Assembly (NCBI GenBank): GCA_936924635.1
Contig: CAKZHP010000080.1
Location: forward strand, 1 to 31,467
DNA from: an uncultured Propionibacteriaceae bacterium
GTDB lineage: Bacteria > Actinomycetota > Actinomycetes > Propionibacteriales > Propionibacteriaceae
Length of the DNA: 31,467 nt
Reading direction: 5' to 3'
The notes below the pieces were generated by a model, which was not told the origin of the DNA, made no database searches, and saw only the letters and a program-made list of their open reading frames with translations. The position numbers and the translations under genes are program-made. Below are positions 22,150 through 31,434 of the stretch, piece by piece. Each line of letters opens with the position of its first letter. Position 1 is the stretch's first letter.

Positions 22150-25100
22150 ATGTTCCGCAAGATCCTGGTCGCCAACCGTGGTGAGATCGCGGTCCGCGCC
22201 TTTCGTGCCGCCACCGAGCTCGGCATCACCACCGTGGCCGTGTTCCCGCACGAGGACCGGCTGAGCGAGTACCGGCTCAAGGCCGACGAGTCCTACCAGA
22301 TCGGCGAGGTCGGCCATCCGGTCCGCGCCTACCTCGACGTCGAGGGCATCGTGGCCGCGGCCAAGGCGTGCGGCGCCGACGCGGTCTACCCCGGCTACGG
22401 CTTCCTCTCGGAGAACCCCGAGCTCGCCACCGCGTGCGAGGAGGCGGGGATCACCTTCGTGGGCCCGCGCCACGAGGTGCTCCAGCTCGCCGGCAACAAG
22501 GCCCGGGCCATCGCCGCCGCCCGTGAGGCGGGGCTGCCGACGCTCGCCTCGACCGAGCCGGCCGACGACGTCGCCACCCTGCTGGGTCAGGCCGAGGAGG
22601 TGGGCTTCCCGGTCTTCGTGAAGGCGGTCTCCGGCGGCGGCGGTCGCGGTATGCGCCGTGTGGAGAAGACCGAGGACCTTGAGGCCGCGCTGACCGAGGC
22701 GATGCGCGAGGCGCAGACGGCGTTCGGTGACCCGCGCGTCTACCTGGAGCAGGCCGTCGTGCGCCCCCGCCACATCGAGGTGCAGATCCTCGCCGACTCC
22801 GCCGGCACCGTGATGCACCTGTTCGAGCGCGACTGCTCGCTGCAGCGGCGTCACCAGAAGGTGATCGAGCTCGCCCCGGCGCCGAACCTCGACCCCGAGC
22901 TGCGGGAGCGGATCTGCTCGGCGGCGGTGCAGTTCGCGCGTCACATCGGCTACGTGAACGCCGGCACCGTCGAGTTCCTCCTGGGTGAGGACGGTCAGTT
23001 CGTCTTCATCGAGATGAACCCGCGCATCCAGGTCGAGCACACGGTCACCGAGGAGATCACCGACGTCGACCTGGTCTCGGCGCAGATCCGCATCGCCGGG
23101 GGCGAGACGCTGGCCGACCTGGGGCTGTCGCAGGACTCCGTACGCATCCGTGGCGCCGCGCTGCAGTGCCGCGTCACCACCGAGGACCCGTCCAACGGGT
23201 TCCGCCCCGACACCGGCACCCTGACCACGTACCGCTCGCCGGGTGGCGCCGGCATCCGGCTCGACGGCGGCACGGTGTTCACCGGTTCGGAGATCGCCGC
23301 CCACTTCGACTCGATGCTGGTCAAGCTCACCTGCCGCGGCAAGGACTTCGACACCGCGATCCGCCGGGCGTCACGGGCGCTGGCGGAGTTCCGCATCCGC
23401 GGCGTCTCCACCAACATCCCGTTCCTGCAGGCGGTGCTCGACGACCCGGACTTCCGCGCCGGCCGCGTCACCACCAGCTTCATCGACGAGCGCCCCGAGC
23501 TGCTCGTCCACCGGGCCCGGGGAGACCGCGGCACGAAGCTGCTCAAGTACCTGGCCGGGGTCACCGTCAACAAGCCGTACGGGGAGCCCCGCACGCCCAT
23601 CGTCGCGCGCACCAAGCTGCCGGAGATCGACCTCGCCGCCCCGGTGCCCGACGGGTCGCGACAGCAGCTGGTCGAGCTCGGCCCCGAGGGGTTCGCGAGG
23701 GCGCTGCGGGAGCGTACGGGCGTGGCGGTGACCGACACCACGTTCCGTGACGCGCACCAGTCCTTGCTGGCGACGCGTGTACGGACGCGGGACCTCATCA
23801 ACGTCGCGCCCCACATTGCGCGGATGCTGCCGGGGCTGTGGTCGAGCGAGGCCTGGGGCGGGGCGACGTACGACGTGGCCCTGCGGTTCCTCAAGGAGGA
23901 CCCGTGGCAGCGGCTCGCCGAGCTGCACGAGCTGATGCCGAACATCCCGCTGCAGATGCTGCTGCGGGGGCGCAACACGGTGGGCTACACGCCGTACCCG
24001 CTGGCCGTGACGAAGGCGTTCGTGCAGGAGGCGGCGGCCACCGGTGTCGACGTCTTCCGCATCTTCGACTCCCTCAACAACGTCGACCAGATCCGGCCGG
24101 CGATCGAGGCGGTGCGGGAGACGCCGTACGGGGTCGCGGAGGCCGCGCTCTGCTACACGGGCAACATGCTCTCGCCCGGCGAGACGTTGTACACGCTCGA
24201 CTACTACCTGCACATGGCCGAGCAGCTCGTCGAGGCAGGCGCGCACATCCTGGCGATCAAGGACATGGCCGGTCTGCTGCGGGCGCCCGCGGCCGCCCGG
24301 CTGGTGTCGGCGCTGCGCGAGCGGTTCGACCTGCCGGTGCACCTGCACACGCACGACACGGCCGGCGGGCAGCTGGCCACGCTGCTCGCGGCGATCGATG
24401 CCGGGGTGGACGCGGTCGACGTGGCGTCGGCGGCGTGGGCGGGCACCACCAGCCAGGTGTCGATGTCGGCGCTGATCGCCGCCACCGACGGCACGGAGCG
24501 GGAGACGGGTCTGTCGCTGGAGGCGGCGACCGAGCTGGAGCCGTACTTCGAGGCGGTGCGCGCCTTGTACGGGCCGTTCGAGTCGGGGCTGCCCGGGCCG
24601 ACGGGCCGGGTGTACCTGCACGAGATCCCGGGCGGGCAGCTGTCGAACCTGCGTCAGCAGGCGATCTCGCTCGGGCTGGAGGAGCGGTTCGAGGACATCG
24701 AGAACATGTACGCCGCCGCCAACCGCATCCTCGGCAACATCGTCAAGGTGACGCCCTCGTCGAAGGTGGTGGGCGATCTCGCGCTGGCGCTGGTGGGCGC
24801 GAACGCCGACCCGGCCGACTTTGAGGAGAACCCCGCGGCGTACGACATCCCCGACTCGGTGATCGGGTTCCTCAACGGCGACCTGGGCGACCCGCCTGGG
24901 GGCTGGCCGGAGCCGTTCCGCGAGAAGGCCCTGGCGGGGCGGCGTACGAAGCCAGTAGAGACCGAGCTCTCCGCCAGCGACGAGGCGGCGCTTCAGGCCG
25001 AGCCGAGGCGCACGCTCAACCGCCTGCTGTTCCCCGGCCCGGCCAAGGACTACGAGGACGCGGTCGACGAGTTCAGCGAGCTCGTAGTGCTCACCACCCG

Positions 25101-25533
25101 GCAGTTCCTCCACGGCCTGGTGGTGGGCCAGGAGCACGAGGTGCCGATCGAGCAGGGCAAGACACTGCTGATGTCGCTGGTGTCGATCGGCGAGCCCGAC
25201 GAGCACGGCATGCGGCAGGTCGTGTGCATGATGAACGGCCAGATGCGGGTCGTCTCGGTGCGTGACGAGTCGGTCATGACCACGGTCACCAAGGCCGAGA
25301 AAGCCGACCCGAAGAACCAGGGCCACGTGGCCGCTCCGTTCGCCGGCGTCGTCAGCCTGCAGGTCGCCGAGGGCGACACCGTCGAGGCCGGGCAGGCCGT
25401 GGCCACCATCGAGGCCATGAAGATGGAGGCCGCGATCACCACCCCTGTCGCCGGCACCGTGGAGCGGCTGTCGATCCAGAGGTCACAGGCGGTCGAGGGC
25501 GGTGACCTGCTGCTGGTGGTGAGTTGCGGCTGA
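22150..25533 (+). CDS. pyc: Pyruvate carboxylase
   Basis: 1127 residues, the full single-chain form. The N-terminal biotin carboxylase domain (about 1-450) has ILVANRGEIAVRAFRA, the glycine-rich loop KAVSGGGGRGMR and EMNPRIQVEHTVTE. The carboxyltransferase domain starts at TTFRDAHQSLLATRVRT and contains FRIFDSLNN and HLHTHDTAGG. The biotin-carrier domain ends the protein, with EAMKMEA carrying the biotinylated lysine near residue 1091. It carboxylates pyruvate to oxaloacetate with ATP and bicarbonate (anaplerosis). All domains are intact and in the usual order. It is the last housekeeping gene before the CRISPR-Cas operon and fits the pyruvate theme of cstA and pta-ackA. Confidence 0.98.
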   Translation: MFRKILVANRGEIAVRAFRAATELGITTVAVFPHEDRLSEYRLKADESYQIGEVGHPVRAYLDVEGIVAAAKACGADAVYPGYGFLSENPELATACEEAGITFVGPRHEVLQLAGNKARAIAAAREAGLPTLASTEPADDVATLLGQAEEVGFPVFVKAVSGGGGRGMRRVEKTEDLEAALTEAMREAQTAFGDPRVYLEQAVVRPRHIEVQILADSAGTVMHLFERDCSLQRRHQKVIELAPAPNLDPELRERICSAAVQFARHIGYVNAGTVEFLLGEDGQFVFIEMNPRIQVEHTVTEEITDVDLVSAQIRIAGGETLADLGLSQDSVRIRGAALQCRVTTEDPSNGFRPDTGTLTTYRSPGGAGIRLDGGTVFTGSEIAAHFDSMLVKLTCRGKDFDTAIRRASRALAEFRIRGVSTNIPFLQAVLDDPDFRAGRVTTSFIDERPELLVHRARGDRGTKLLKYLAGVTVNKPYGEPRTPIVARTKLPEIDLAAPVPDGSRQQLVELGPEGFARALRERTGVAVTDTTFRDAHQSLLATRVRTRDLINVAPHIARMLPGLWSSEAWGGATYDVALRFLKEDPWQRLAELHELMPNIPLQMLLRGRNTVGYTPYPLAVTKAFVQEAAATGVDVFRIFDSLNNVDQIRPAIEAVRETPYGVAEAALCYTGNMLSPGETLYTLDYYLHMAEQLVEAGAHILAIKDMAGLLRAPAAARLVSALRERFDLPVHLHTHDTAGGQLATLLAAIDAGVDAVDVASAAWAGTTSQVSMSALIAATDGTERETGLSLEAATELEPYFEAVRALYGPFESGLPGPTGRVYLHEIPGGQLSNLRQQAISLGLEERFEDIENMYAAANRILGNIVKVTPSSKVVGDLALALVGANADPADFEENPAAYDIPDSVIGFLNGDLGDPPGGWPEPFREKALAGRRTKPVETELSASDEAALQAEPRRTLNRLLFPGPAKDYEDAVDEFSELVVLTTRQFLHGLVVGQEHEVPIEQGKTLLMSLVSIGEPDEHGMRQVVCMMNGQMRVVSVRDESVMTTVTKAEKADPKNQGHVAAPFAGVVSLQVAEGDTVEAGQAVATIEAMKMEAAITTPVAGTVERLSIQRSQAVEGGDLLLVVSCG

Positions 25534-25543
25534 CGCCACATCG

Positions 25544-25606
25544 GGTCAGGGCGACGTTGGTCGCCCGTAGCCCTGACCTATTGCCCGGGCTTTTCTGTGC
25601 GGGCAA
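25544..25606. terminator. Tandem stem-loops after pyc
   Basis: GGTCAGGGC (25544-25552) pairs with GCCCTGACC (25570-25578), enclosing a smaller stem GCGAC/GTCGC. A second stem TTGCCCG (25581-25587) / CGGGCAA (25600-25606) has a T-rich loop. Together they probably end the pyc transcript, although no U-run follows on the plus strand. Confidence 0.5.
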
Positions 25607-25748
25607 ACCCTCAGCTCGGTCGTGCCTGATGGCGCGAACTGAGCCGTAGACAGGCAGGTGCTTGGGACGAATCCGGCGCGTTTTCTCCAAACGCTCGCAC
25701 CCGACAGGCTTCTCTGGTAATTGTTCCGGAACTGATGCGGAGGTCGTG
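25607..25748 (+). promoter_or_regulatory. Leader/promoter region of the cas operon
   Basis: This stretch is visibly richer in A and T than the surrounding DNA. It contains a perfect 10-bp palindrome GTTCCGGAAC (25723-25732), just after GGTAATTG, and a GGAGG ribosome binding site 5 nt before the cas3 ATG. The promoter is expected here because cas3 is the first gene, but I cannot place -35 and -10 elements with confidence. No repeat units are seen. Confidence 0.4.
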
Positions 25749-27884
25749 ATGGTCGACGCGGTGTGGGCACACAGCTGGAACAGTCGCGGTGAACGGCATT
25801 CTCTGCGCGACCATCTGCTGGGCACTGCCGCCCTGGCTCGCCAGTTCGGGGAGGCGTTCGGGGCGGGGGACCTGTGCTCAACCGTCGGGCTGCTGCACGA
25901 CGCGGGCAAGGTCGCCCCAGCGTGGCAAGAGCGGTTGACGCGCCTCGCAGCGGGCGTGCCAGCAGCCAGGGTGGACCACAAGCGCCTCGGAGCGGGGCTG
26001 GCGTACGCCCCGTGCCGGGCGCCCGGCGGTCTGGCGATCATGGGCCACCACGGGGGGATGCCCGATGCTGGAGGCGATACGGTCCCGACGAAGACGGACG
26101 ACGAGCTGCGGGAACGGGTGCTGGCCGAGGTCCCCGAGATCGCCAGCGTTCTGGCAGGGCCAGCGCCGTTGCTGCCTGCCCACTGGACCGGCGATCCGAC
26201 GCTCGCCGAGATGGCCACCCGGATGGTGCACTCGACGCTGGTCGACGCCGACTACCTCGACACGTCAGCCCACTTCCTCGCGGATCGGGTCAAGCGGCCC
26301 GCTCAGCCGGGCATGGACGAGCTGGTGGAACGGTTCGAGGGCGGGCGGTCGAGCCTCCTGAGCAGGAGGCGAGCCAGCCCGATCGACCGTCTGCGTGAGA
26401 CTGTCTACGAGCAGTGCCTGGCGGCCGCAGTCCTCCCGCCGGGTCTCTTCCGCCTACCGGCGCCGACCGGGTCCGGCAAGACGATCGCGTCGGCCGGGTT
26501 CGCGCTCCATCATGCGGCGGCGCACGGCCTGCGGCGGGTTGTGGTGGCTGTCCCCTTCTTGTCGATCACCGAGCAGAACGCCGAGATCTACCGTCGCCTG
26601 CTCGGTAACGACGTGGTGCTGGAGCACCACTCCGCGGTCGAGCCGGGCAGCCTGGCCAGGTACGGAGTCGAGAACTGGGACGCCCCGTTCGTTGTCACGA
26701 CGACCGTCCAGCTGTTCGAGTCGCTGTTCAGCAATCGCCCGTCCCGCACCCGCAAGCTACACCGGCTTGTTCGGTCGGTCATCGTCCTCGACGAGGTCCA
26801 GGCGATCCCGTTGCACTTCCTGCCCACGATCCTCGACGGCCTGCGCCTGTTGTGCTCCTACTTCGGCGCGACAGTCCTGCTGGCGTCGGCCACCCAGCCC
26901 ACGGTGGAGGCGTTGGGCCCGTTGGTCGAGCACGGCGTGCGACCGACCGAGATCATCAGCGACCCGCCGCAGCTGTACGCCGACATGGCGCGCGTCCGCC
27001 CGGAGTGGGTGACGGTGCCGACGAGCGTGGAGGTTGCAGACCTCGTGGCGCGGGAGCGGCAGGCGCTCCTCGTGGTCAGCACGACCTCGTCGGCGCGTGA
27101 CCTGGCCCGGCTCCTGATCGAGCGCGGGGTGCCCGTCGTCCGGCACCTCTCGACCCGGATGTGCCAGGCCCACCGTCGGGCGGTCCTGGCCGAGGTGCGG
27201 GCCAGGCTGGCCGCCGACGAGGGCGTCGTGGTCGTCTCCACCTCCCTCATCGAGGCGGGGGTCGACGTGGACTTCCCGGTGGTGTTCCGCTCGCTCGCCC
27301 CGGCCGAGTCGCTCTTGCAGGCGGCCGGTCGGGCCAACCGGGAGGGCCTGCGCCCCTCGGGTCGCCTCGTCGTCCTGGACTGTCCCGAGATCGCGCCGCT
27401 CCGGGCGCACGAGACCGCGGTCGCCGTGACCCGCCAGCACTTCCGGCCCCAGCCGGGCTCGCTCAACGACCCGGTGGCGATGACGCGGTACTACACCGAT
27501 CTCTTCGGCTCGCTGGCGTTGGAGGACCAGGCTCTCCACCGGCGGCTCCACGAGGCGCGGCGCCGACTGGCGCTGGCGACGGTCGCGGAGCAGTTCCGCA
27601 TGATCGACGACGACTCGGTCAGCGTCTTCGTCGCGTACGACCCCGTGGCTGCTGCTCTGCTCGACGCTCTCGGCGACGAGGTCGAGCGGACGAGGACGGT
27701 CGACGTCGCGACGCTGCGACGGCTCCAGCCGTACGTGGTTAATCTCCCGACCCGTCTGGCCGCCGGTCCGGAAGTGGCTGGCTACCTCACCCATCCCGTG
27801 CCGGGGCTGGCGCGGTGGGAGGGGCCGTACGACCCGTTGCTGGGTGTCGTCACCGATGCCCCCGTCCACGACACCGTCTGGTGA
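25749..27884 (+). CDS. cas3: CRISPR-associated nuclease/helicase Cas3 (type I-C)
   Basis: 711 residues. The N-terminal HD nuclease domain shows HSLRDH (His17, His22), LLHDAGK (His50-Asp51) and GHHGG (100-103). The superfamily-2 helicase follows: Walker A PTGSGKT (239-245), DEVQ (348-351), SATQP (380-384) and the late motif QAAGRANREG. It is recruited to the Cascade R-loop, unwinds target DNA with ATP and degrades one strand. The ATG at 25749 has GGAGG at 5 nt; the adjacent GTG is too close to it. The next gene starts after 19 nt. The catalytic motifs are intact, so interference could function if the missing right-hand genes and an array exist. Confidence 0.96.
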   Translation: MVDAVWAHSWNSRGERHSLRDHLLGTAALARQFGEAFGAGDLCSTVGLLHDAGKVAPAWQERLTRLAAGVPAARVDHKRLGAGLAYAPCRAPGGLAIMGHHGGMPDAGGDTVPTKTDDELRERVLAEVPEIASVLAGPAPLLPAHWTGDPTLAEMATRMVHSTLVDADYLDTSAHFLADRVKRPAQPGMDELVERFEGGRSSLLSRRRASPIDRLRETVYEQCLAAAVLPPGLFRLPAPTGSGKTIASAGFALHHAAAHGLRRVVVAVPFLSITEQNAEIYRRLLGNDVVLEHHSAVEPGSLARYGVENWDAPFVVTTTVQLFESLFSNRPSRTRKLHRLVRSVIVLDEVQAIPLHFLPTILDGLRLLCSYFGATVLLASATQPTVEALGPLVEHGVRPTEIISDPPQLYADMARVRPEWVTVPTSVEVADLVARERQALLVVSTTSSARDLARLLIERGVPVVRHLSTRMCQAHRRAVLAEVRARLAADEGVVVVSTSLIEAGVDVDFPVVFRSLAPAESLLQAAGRANREGLRPSGRLVVLDCPEIAPLRAHETAVAVTRQHFRPQPGSLNDPVAMTRYYTDLFGSLALEDQALHRRLHEARRRLALATVAEQFRMIDDDSVSVFVAYDPVAAALLDALGDEVERTRTVDVATLRRLQPYVVNLPTRLAAGPEVAGYLTHPVPGLARWEGPYDPLLGVVTDAPVHDTVW

Positions 27885-27903
27885 CTGACCGAGAGGAGCC
27901 CCG

Positions 27904-28560
27904 ATGTCCGTCCAGTTGCCCGAGCGTGACGGTTTTCTTCCGTTGTGCGTCGAGGTGTGGGGCGACTACGCCTTGTTCACCCGCCCAGAGGCGAAGGTCG
28001 AGCGGGTGTCGTACCCGGTGATGACGCCCTCGGCGGCGGTCGGGGTGCTGGAGGCCATCTTCTGGAAGCCCGAGATGACGTGGCGGGTGCTCGCGATCGA
28101 GGTGCTCGCCCCGATCCGCGAGATGGCGGTCCGGCGCAACGAGACGACGCAGGTCGTCACGGTGAAGGGCGCGCTCGCGGGTGAGCGGGTGAACACGGCG
28201 GCGAACCGTACGCAGCGCGCGTCGACGATCCTGCGCGACGTCCGCTACCGCATCCACGCTCACGTCGAGCTGCGGTCGCACGCCACGGAACCGGTGGCGA
28301 AGTACCGCGACCAGTTCCGCCGCCGGGTGGAGCGGGGCGCCTGCTTCGCCCAGCCGTACCTGGGGACGAAGGAGTTCGTCGCCCACTTCGGGCGGCCCAC
28401 GTCGGCTGCGCCGATCGACCTCACGACCGATCTGGGGGTGATGCTGCACTCCATCAGCTTCGGGCCCGGAGGCAAGGATCCCCGCTCCTCGTGGTTCACC
28501 GCTCGCCTCGACCAGGGCGTCCTCCACGTCCCGCCGACCGGGATCGAGGTGGCTACGTGA
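27904..28560 (+). CDS. cas5c: Type I-C CRISPR-associated protein Cas5c (Cas5d), crRNA-processing
   Basis: 218 residues, typical of Cas5d. The family core is clear: GDYALFTRPEAKVERVSYPV followed by MTPSAAVGVLEAIFWKPEM, then the QRASTILRDVRYRIHAHVEL segment. In type I-C systems, which lack Cas6, this protein both cuts pre-crRNA in the repeat and caps the 5' handle in Cascade. The catalytic tyrosine/lysine/histidine positions could not be aligned here. AGAGGAG lies 6 nt before the ATG. Its stop overlaps the cas8c GTG start as GTGA. Confidence 0.95.
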   Translation: MSVQLPERDGFLPLCVEVWGDYALFTRPEAKVERVSYPVMTPSAAVGVLEAIFWKPEMTWRVLAIEVLAPIREMAVRRNETTQVVTVKGALAGERVNTAANRTQRASTILRDVRYRIHAHVELRSHATEPVAKYRDQFRRRVERGACFAQPYLGTKEFVAHFGRPTSAAPIDLTTDLGVMLHSISFGPGGKDPRSSWFTARLDQGVLHVPPTGIEVAT

Positions 28561-30371
28561 CCACCCTGTACGAGGCCCTGGTCCGGTACGCCGCGTCCGC
28601 ACCGGGGATCACGCCGCCGTACTACGCCCCGGTGACGTTCGAGTGGGAGCTCGCGCTGGACGAACGCGGTGTACCGCTGAGCGACGAGCTGAGGCCGTTG
28701 ACCCACACGGTGACGAGCAAGACGGGCAAGACGACCACGCAGCCCGGTCGGTCGGTGCCAGCGCCCTACATCACGCGAACGCGCGCGATCGTCCCGATGC
28801 TCGGAAGCGACCAGACGGGCTATGTGCTGGGCTGGTCGGACGAGAACCTGAGTCCGGACAACGCTCGGGCTCGCCACCAGGCCTTCTTCGCGCTCACCAA
28901 GGCGTGGGCGGCCTCGGAACTTGCAGCCGACGACCCCGTTCCCCCTGCTCTGCTTGCGTGGTTGCGGTCGTGGCGGGACCAGATCTCGAGACCTGAGAGC
29001 GCCACCGCCAAGCAGGGCGTCCTCATCACCGTCGCTGGGCAGAATGCGTTCGACAGCCGGTCGGCGGCGGAGTTCTGGGCTCGGCATGCGAGCGAGAAGA
29101 AGGGCTCTGGACGTCAAGGGGTGTGTCTCGTCTGCGGTCGGACCGGCGCGCTGGTGGAGACGCTGTCGCAGATGGTGAAGGGCCACTTCGCTCCCGGCGG
29201 CCAGAGCTCAGGGGTGGCGCCTATCAGCATCAACGAGGGCGTCTTCGGGTTCGGGCTCAGGAAGGGGCTGGACCACGTCCCCATCTGCGAGACGTGCGGG
29301 AATGCCATCCCGGCAGCCCTCAATGACCTCCTCGGTGATCCGACGCGAACCCACCGCGACGACGTAGCAGCCACGACCTGGTGGCTCGAGGGCGGGTCGA
29401 CCTTCGACCCGTGGGAGATCACGCAGGACCCCCAACCGGCGGAGGTGCGCCGCCTGATCGACTCCGTCACGCAGGGCAAGCACAGCGCCTCGGAGGCACG
29501 GGCGGACCAATTCTGCTCGCTGACCGTCTCTGGTAACGCCTCGCGCTTGGTCGTGAGGCGGTGGAGGCACATGCCGCTCGCCCGCCTGATGGCGAACGTC
29601 GCCGCGTGGTTCGGCGACAGCGAGATCGAGCCCGCAAGCGTCGACCGCCCCCGCCACCTGCCGCTGTGGCGGCTCGCTAACGCCACGGGCCGGTGGGATC
29701 CTGCCAAGGACAGATACCTTCAGACCGGCGACAAGGCGGGTCATCATCCCCACGGGATCACCCAGACCCTGGAGGAAGCCGCACTGGACGGGGCCGACAT
29801 CCCGCCGTCAGTGATTGCTCACCTTGTGCAGCGGATCGCCGGCGACAGGCGGGTCGACGACCCGCGCGCCGCACTGCTGCGGCTAGCGCTCACCCGTTCC
29901 CCCTTGATGAAGGAGACAATCATGCCTGGACTGGACGAGACGCTGGGGGCGCCCTGCTACGTGGCTGGACGCTTGTTCGCCTTGTACGAAGACCTGCAGG
30001 TCGCGGCGGCGACCGTTGATGGCGGAGAGCGCCCGAACGCGACCTTCGCGGACAAGAACCTCGCAGGGGCGATCAGCTCACCTCAGCTGGTCCTGGCCGC
30101 GGGGGGCAAGCAGAGCGCGGCCTGGCTGGCCAAGCTCCGCAAGAAGGGGTGGGACGGGCGCTACCGCAGACGACTCGACGCCGTGATGGGCCTGCTGGAC
30201 CCTGCCGACCCGGTGCCGGTCCGGGCCGATGTCGGGGGCCAAGCGCTATTCGTCCTGGGCTACCACCACCAGAGCAATGCCCTGCGCATCGAGCGCGACG
30301 AGGCCAGGGCGCAGAAGGAGCTCGCACGAGTTGGTGAGAGCACTGAGACCACTGATGAGGAGAACCGATGA
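28557..30371 (+). CDS. cas8c: Type I-C CRISPR-associated large subunit Cas8c (Csd1)
   Basis: 604 residues. The N terminus TTLYEALVRYAASAP and the segment GQSSGVAPISINEGVFGFG match the Csd1 family, which recognises the PAM and recruits Cas3. Two CxxC pairs, CLVC (Cys190, Cys193) and CETC (Cys244, Cys247), flank that segment and look like a zinc-binding site. The GTG start at 28557 overlaps the cas5c stop (GTGA); no independent ribosome binding site is needed. Its stop overlaps the cas7c ATG (ATGA). In type I-C systems an internal start in cas8c is reported to yield Cas11c; candidate internal starts lie in the C-terminal third, but I could not single one out. Confidence 0.94.
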   Translation: MTTLYEALVRYAASAPGITPPYYAPVTFEWELALDERGVPLSDELRPLTHTVTSKTGKTTTQPGRSVPAPYITRTRAIVPMLGSDQTGYVLGWSDENLSPDNARARHQAFFALTKAWAASELAADDPVPPALLAWLRSWRDQISRPESATAKQGVLITVAGQNAFDSRSAAEFWARHASEKKGSGRQGVCLVCGRTGALVETLSQMVKGHFAPGGQSSGVAPISINEGVFGFGLRKGLDHVPICETCGNAIPAALNDLLGDPTRTHRDDVAATTWWLEGGSTFDPWEITQDPQPAEVRRLIDSVTQGKHSASEARADQFCSLTVSGNASRLVVRRWRHMPLARLMANVAAWFGDSEIEPASVDRPRHLPLWRLANATGRWDPAKDRYLQTGDKAGHHPHGITQTLEEAALDGADIPPSVIAHLVQRIAGDRRVDDPRAALLRLALTRSPLMKETIMPGLDETLGAPCYVAGRLFALYEDLQVAAATVDGGERPNATFADKNLAGAISSPQLVLAAGGKQSAAWLAKLRKKGWDGRYRRRLDAVMGLLDPADPVPVRADVGGQALFVLGYHHQSNALRIERDEARAQKELARVGESTETTDEENR

Positions 30372-31231
30372 ACCAGCACACCGACCCTGCCCGTCGCCAC
30401 GACGTCGTCTGGCTGTTCGAGATCAGCGACGGCAATCCCAACGGTGACCCTGACGCCGGCAACCGCCCGCGCACGGATCCCGAGACCGGTCACGGTCTCG
30501 TCACCGACGTCTCCCTAAAGCGCAAGATCCGCGACACCCTGCCGCTGGCGTCGGCGGGGGCGCAGGGGTACGACATCTTCGTGAGCGCGGGTGGAGCGCT
30601 GAACGACAGACTGGACGAGTCGTACAAGGAGACGGGGCTGCTCCTCGGCAAGGAGACTCGGGATGCCACTGCGGCGCGGCATTGGCTGTGCCAGCGGTAC
30701 GTCGACCTCAGACTCTTCGGAGGCGTGCTGTCGACGGGCAACACCCCGGCGCTTGGTCAGATCCGCGGGCCCGTCCAGGTCTCGTTCGGGCGTACGTTCG
30801 ACCCGGTGACCCCCAGCGAGCACGCGATCACTCGAGTGGCCCACACGACCGCCGCCGACGCGCAGAAGGGCGGTGGCACGATGGGGAACAAGTGGACCAT
30901 CCCGTACGGGCTGTTCCGCGCCACCCTGGCCTACTCGGCCAACCGGGGCGGGGGGACCGGGGTGAGTGACCGGGACCTCGAGCTGCTCTACCGGACGCTT
31001 GTGAATGCGTTCGACCATACGTCGAGCGCAGCCCGGCCGACCATGTCGACGCGCGGCGTCTATGTCTTCACCCACGAGGACGCGTTCGGGCGCGCTCCGA
31101 TGCAGACGCTCGTTGAGAAAGTGCAGGTCCAGCGGGCAGAAGGAGTCCAGACGCCCCGGTCGTTCGCGGACTACCGGGTGACGGTCGATCGCGCGCTGCC
31201 GGACGGGGTCACGCTGACCGAACTTCTCTGA
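30368..31231 (+). CDS. cas7c: Type I-C CRISPR-associated backbone protein Cas7c (Csd2)
   Basis: 287 residues. WLFEISDGNPNGDPDAGNRP, near the N terminus, is the Csd2/Csh2 signature. DLRLFGGVLSTGN, GPVQVSFGRTFDPV and NKWTIPYGLFRATLAYSAN follow, as in the RAMP-fold subunit that forms the Cascade filament along the crRNA spacer. The ATG overlaps the cas8c stop as ATGA. Length and motifs are normal. A 5-nt gap separates it from the cas4 start. Confidence 0.96.
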   Translation: MNQHTDPARRHDVVWLFEISDGNPNGDPDAGNRPRTDPETGHGLVTDVSLKRKIRDTLPLASAGAQGYDIFVSAGGALNDRLDESYKETGLLLGKETRDATAARHWLCQRYVDLRLFGGVLSTGNTPALGQIRGPVQVSFGRTFDPVTPSEHAITRVAHTTAADAQKGGGTMGNKWTIPYGLFRATLAYSANRGGGTGVSDRDLELLYRTLVNAFDHTSSAARPTMSTRGVYVFTHEDAFGRAPMQTLVEKVQVQRAEGVQTPRSFADYRVTVDRALPDGVTLTELL

Positions 31232-31236
31232 CTCCG

Positions 31237-31434
31237 ATGGAGGACGGGGTGGTGCCGATCTCGGCGATCGAGCACTTCGCCTACTGCCCACGGCAGACGG
31301 CGCTCATCCATGTCGATGCCCAGTGGGAGGCGAGCGTCGAGACCGCGCAGGGTGAGGCCGACCACGCGGCGGTGGATCGTGCGTCGCGACGTCGGAACCG
31401 GCGGGGAATCACGGGACTGCTGCACGAATAGGTG
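31237..31434 (+). pseudogene. cas4: Truncated Cas4 (5' part only)
   Basis: The frame starts MEDGVVPISAIEHFAYCPRQ, with the first iron-sulfur cysteine in FAYCPRQ, and continues as normal Cas4 to about residue 57 (DRASRRRNRRG). It then reads ITGLLHE and stops (TAG, 31432-31434). Normal type I-C Cas4 is about 200 residues; the RecB-like nuclease motifs and the C-terminal cysteine cluster are absent. The sequence after about 31408 does not look like Cas4 in any plus frame, so an insertion or deletion junction is likely near there. Cas4 normally trims prespacers with Cas1-Cas2; this fragment should be inactive. The window ends 33 nt later, so what interrupts it cannot be seen. Confidence 0.8.

Noticed and set aside
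25546..25881. Minus-strand frame covering the cas leader
   Set aside because: No ribosome binding site or domain character, and it overlaps the pyc stem-loops and the start of cas3.
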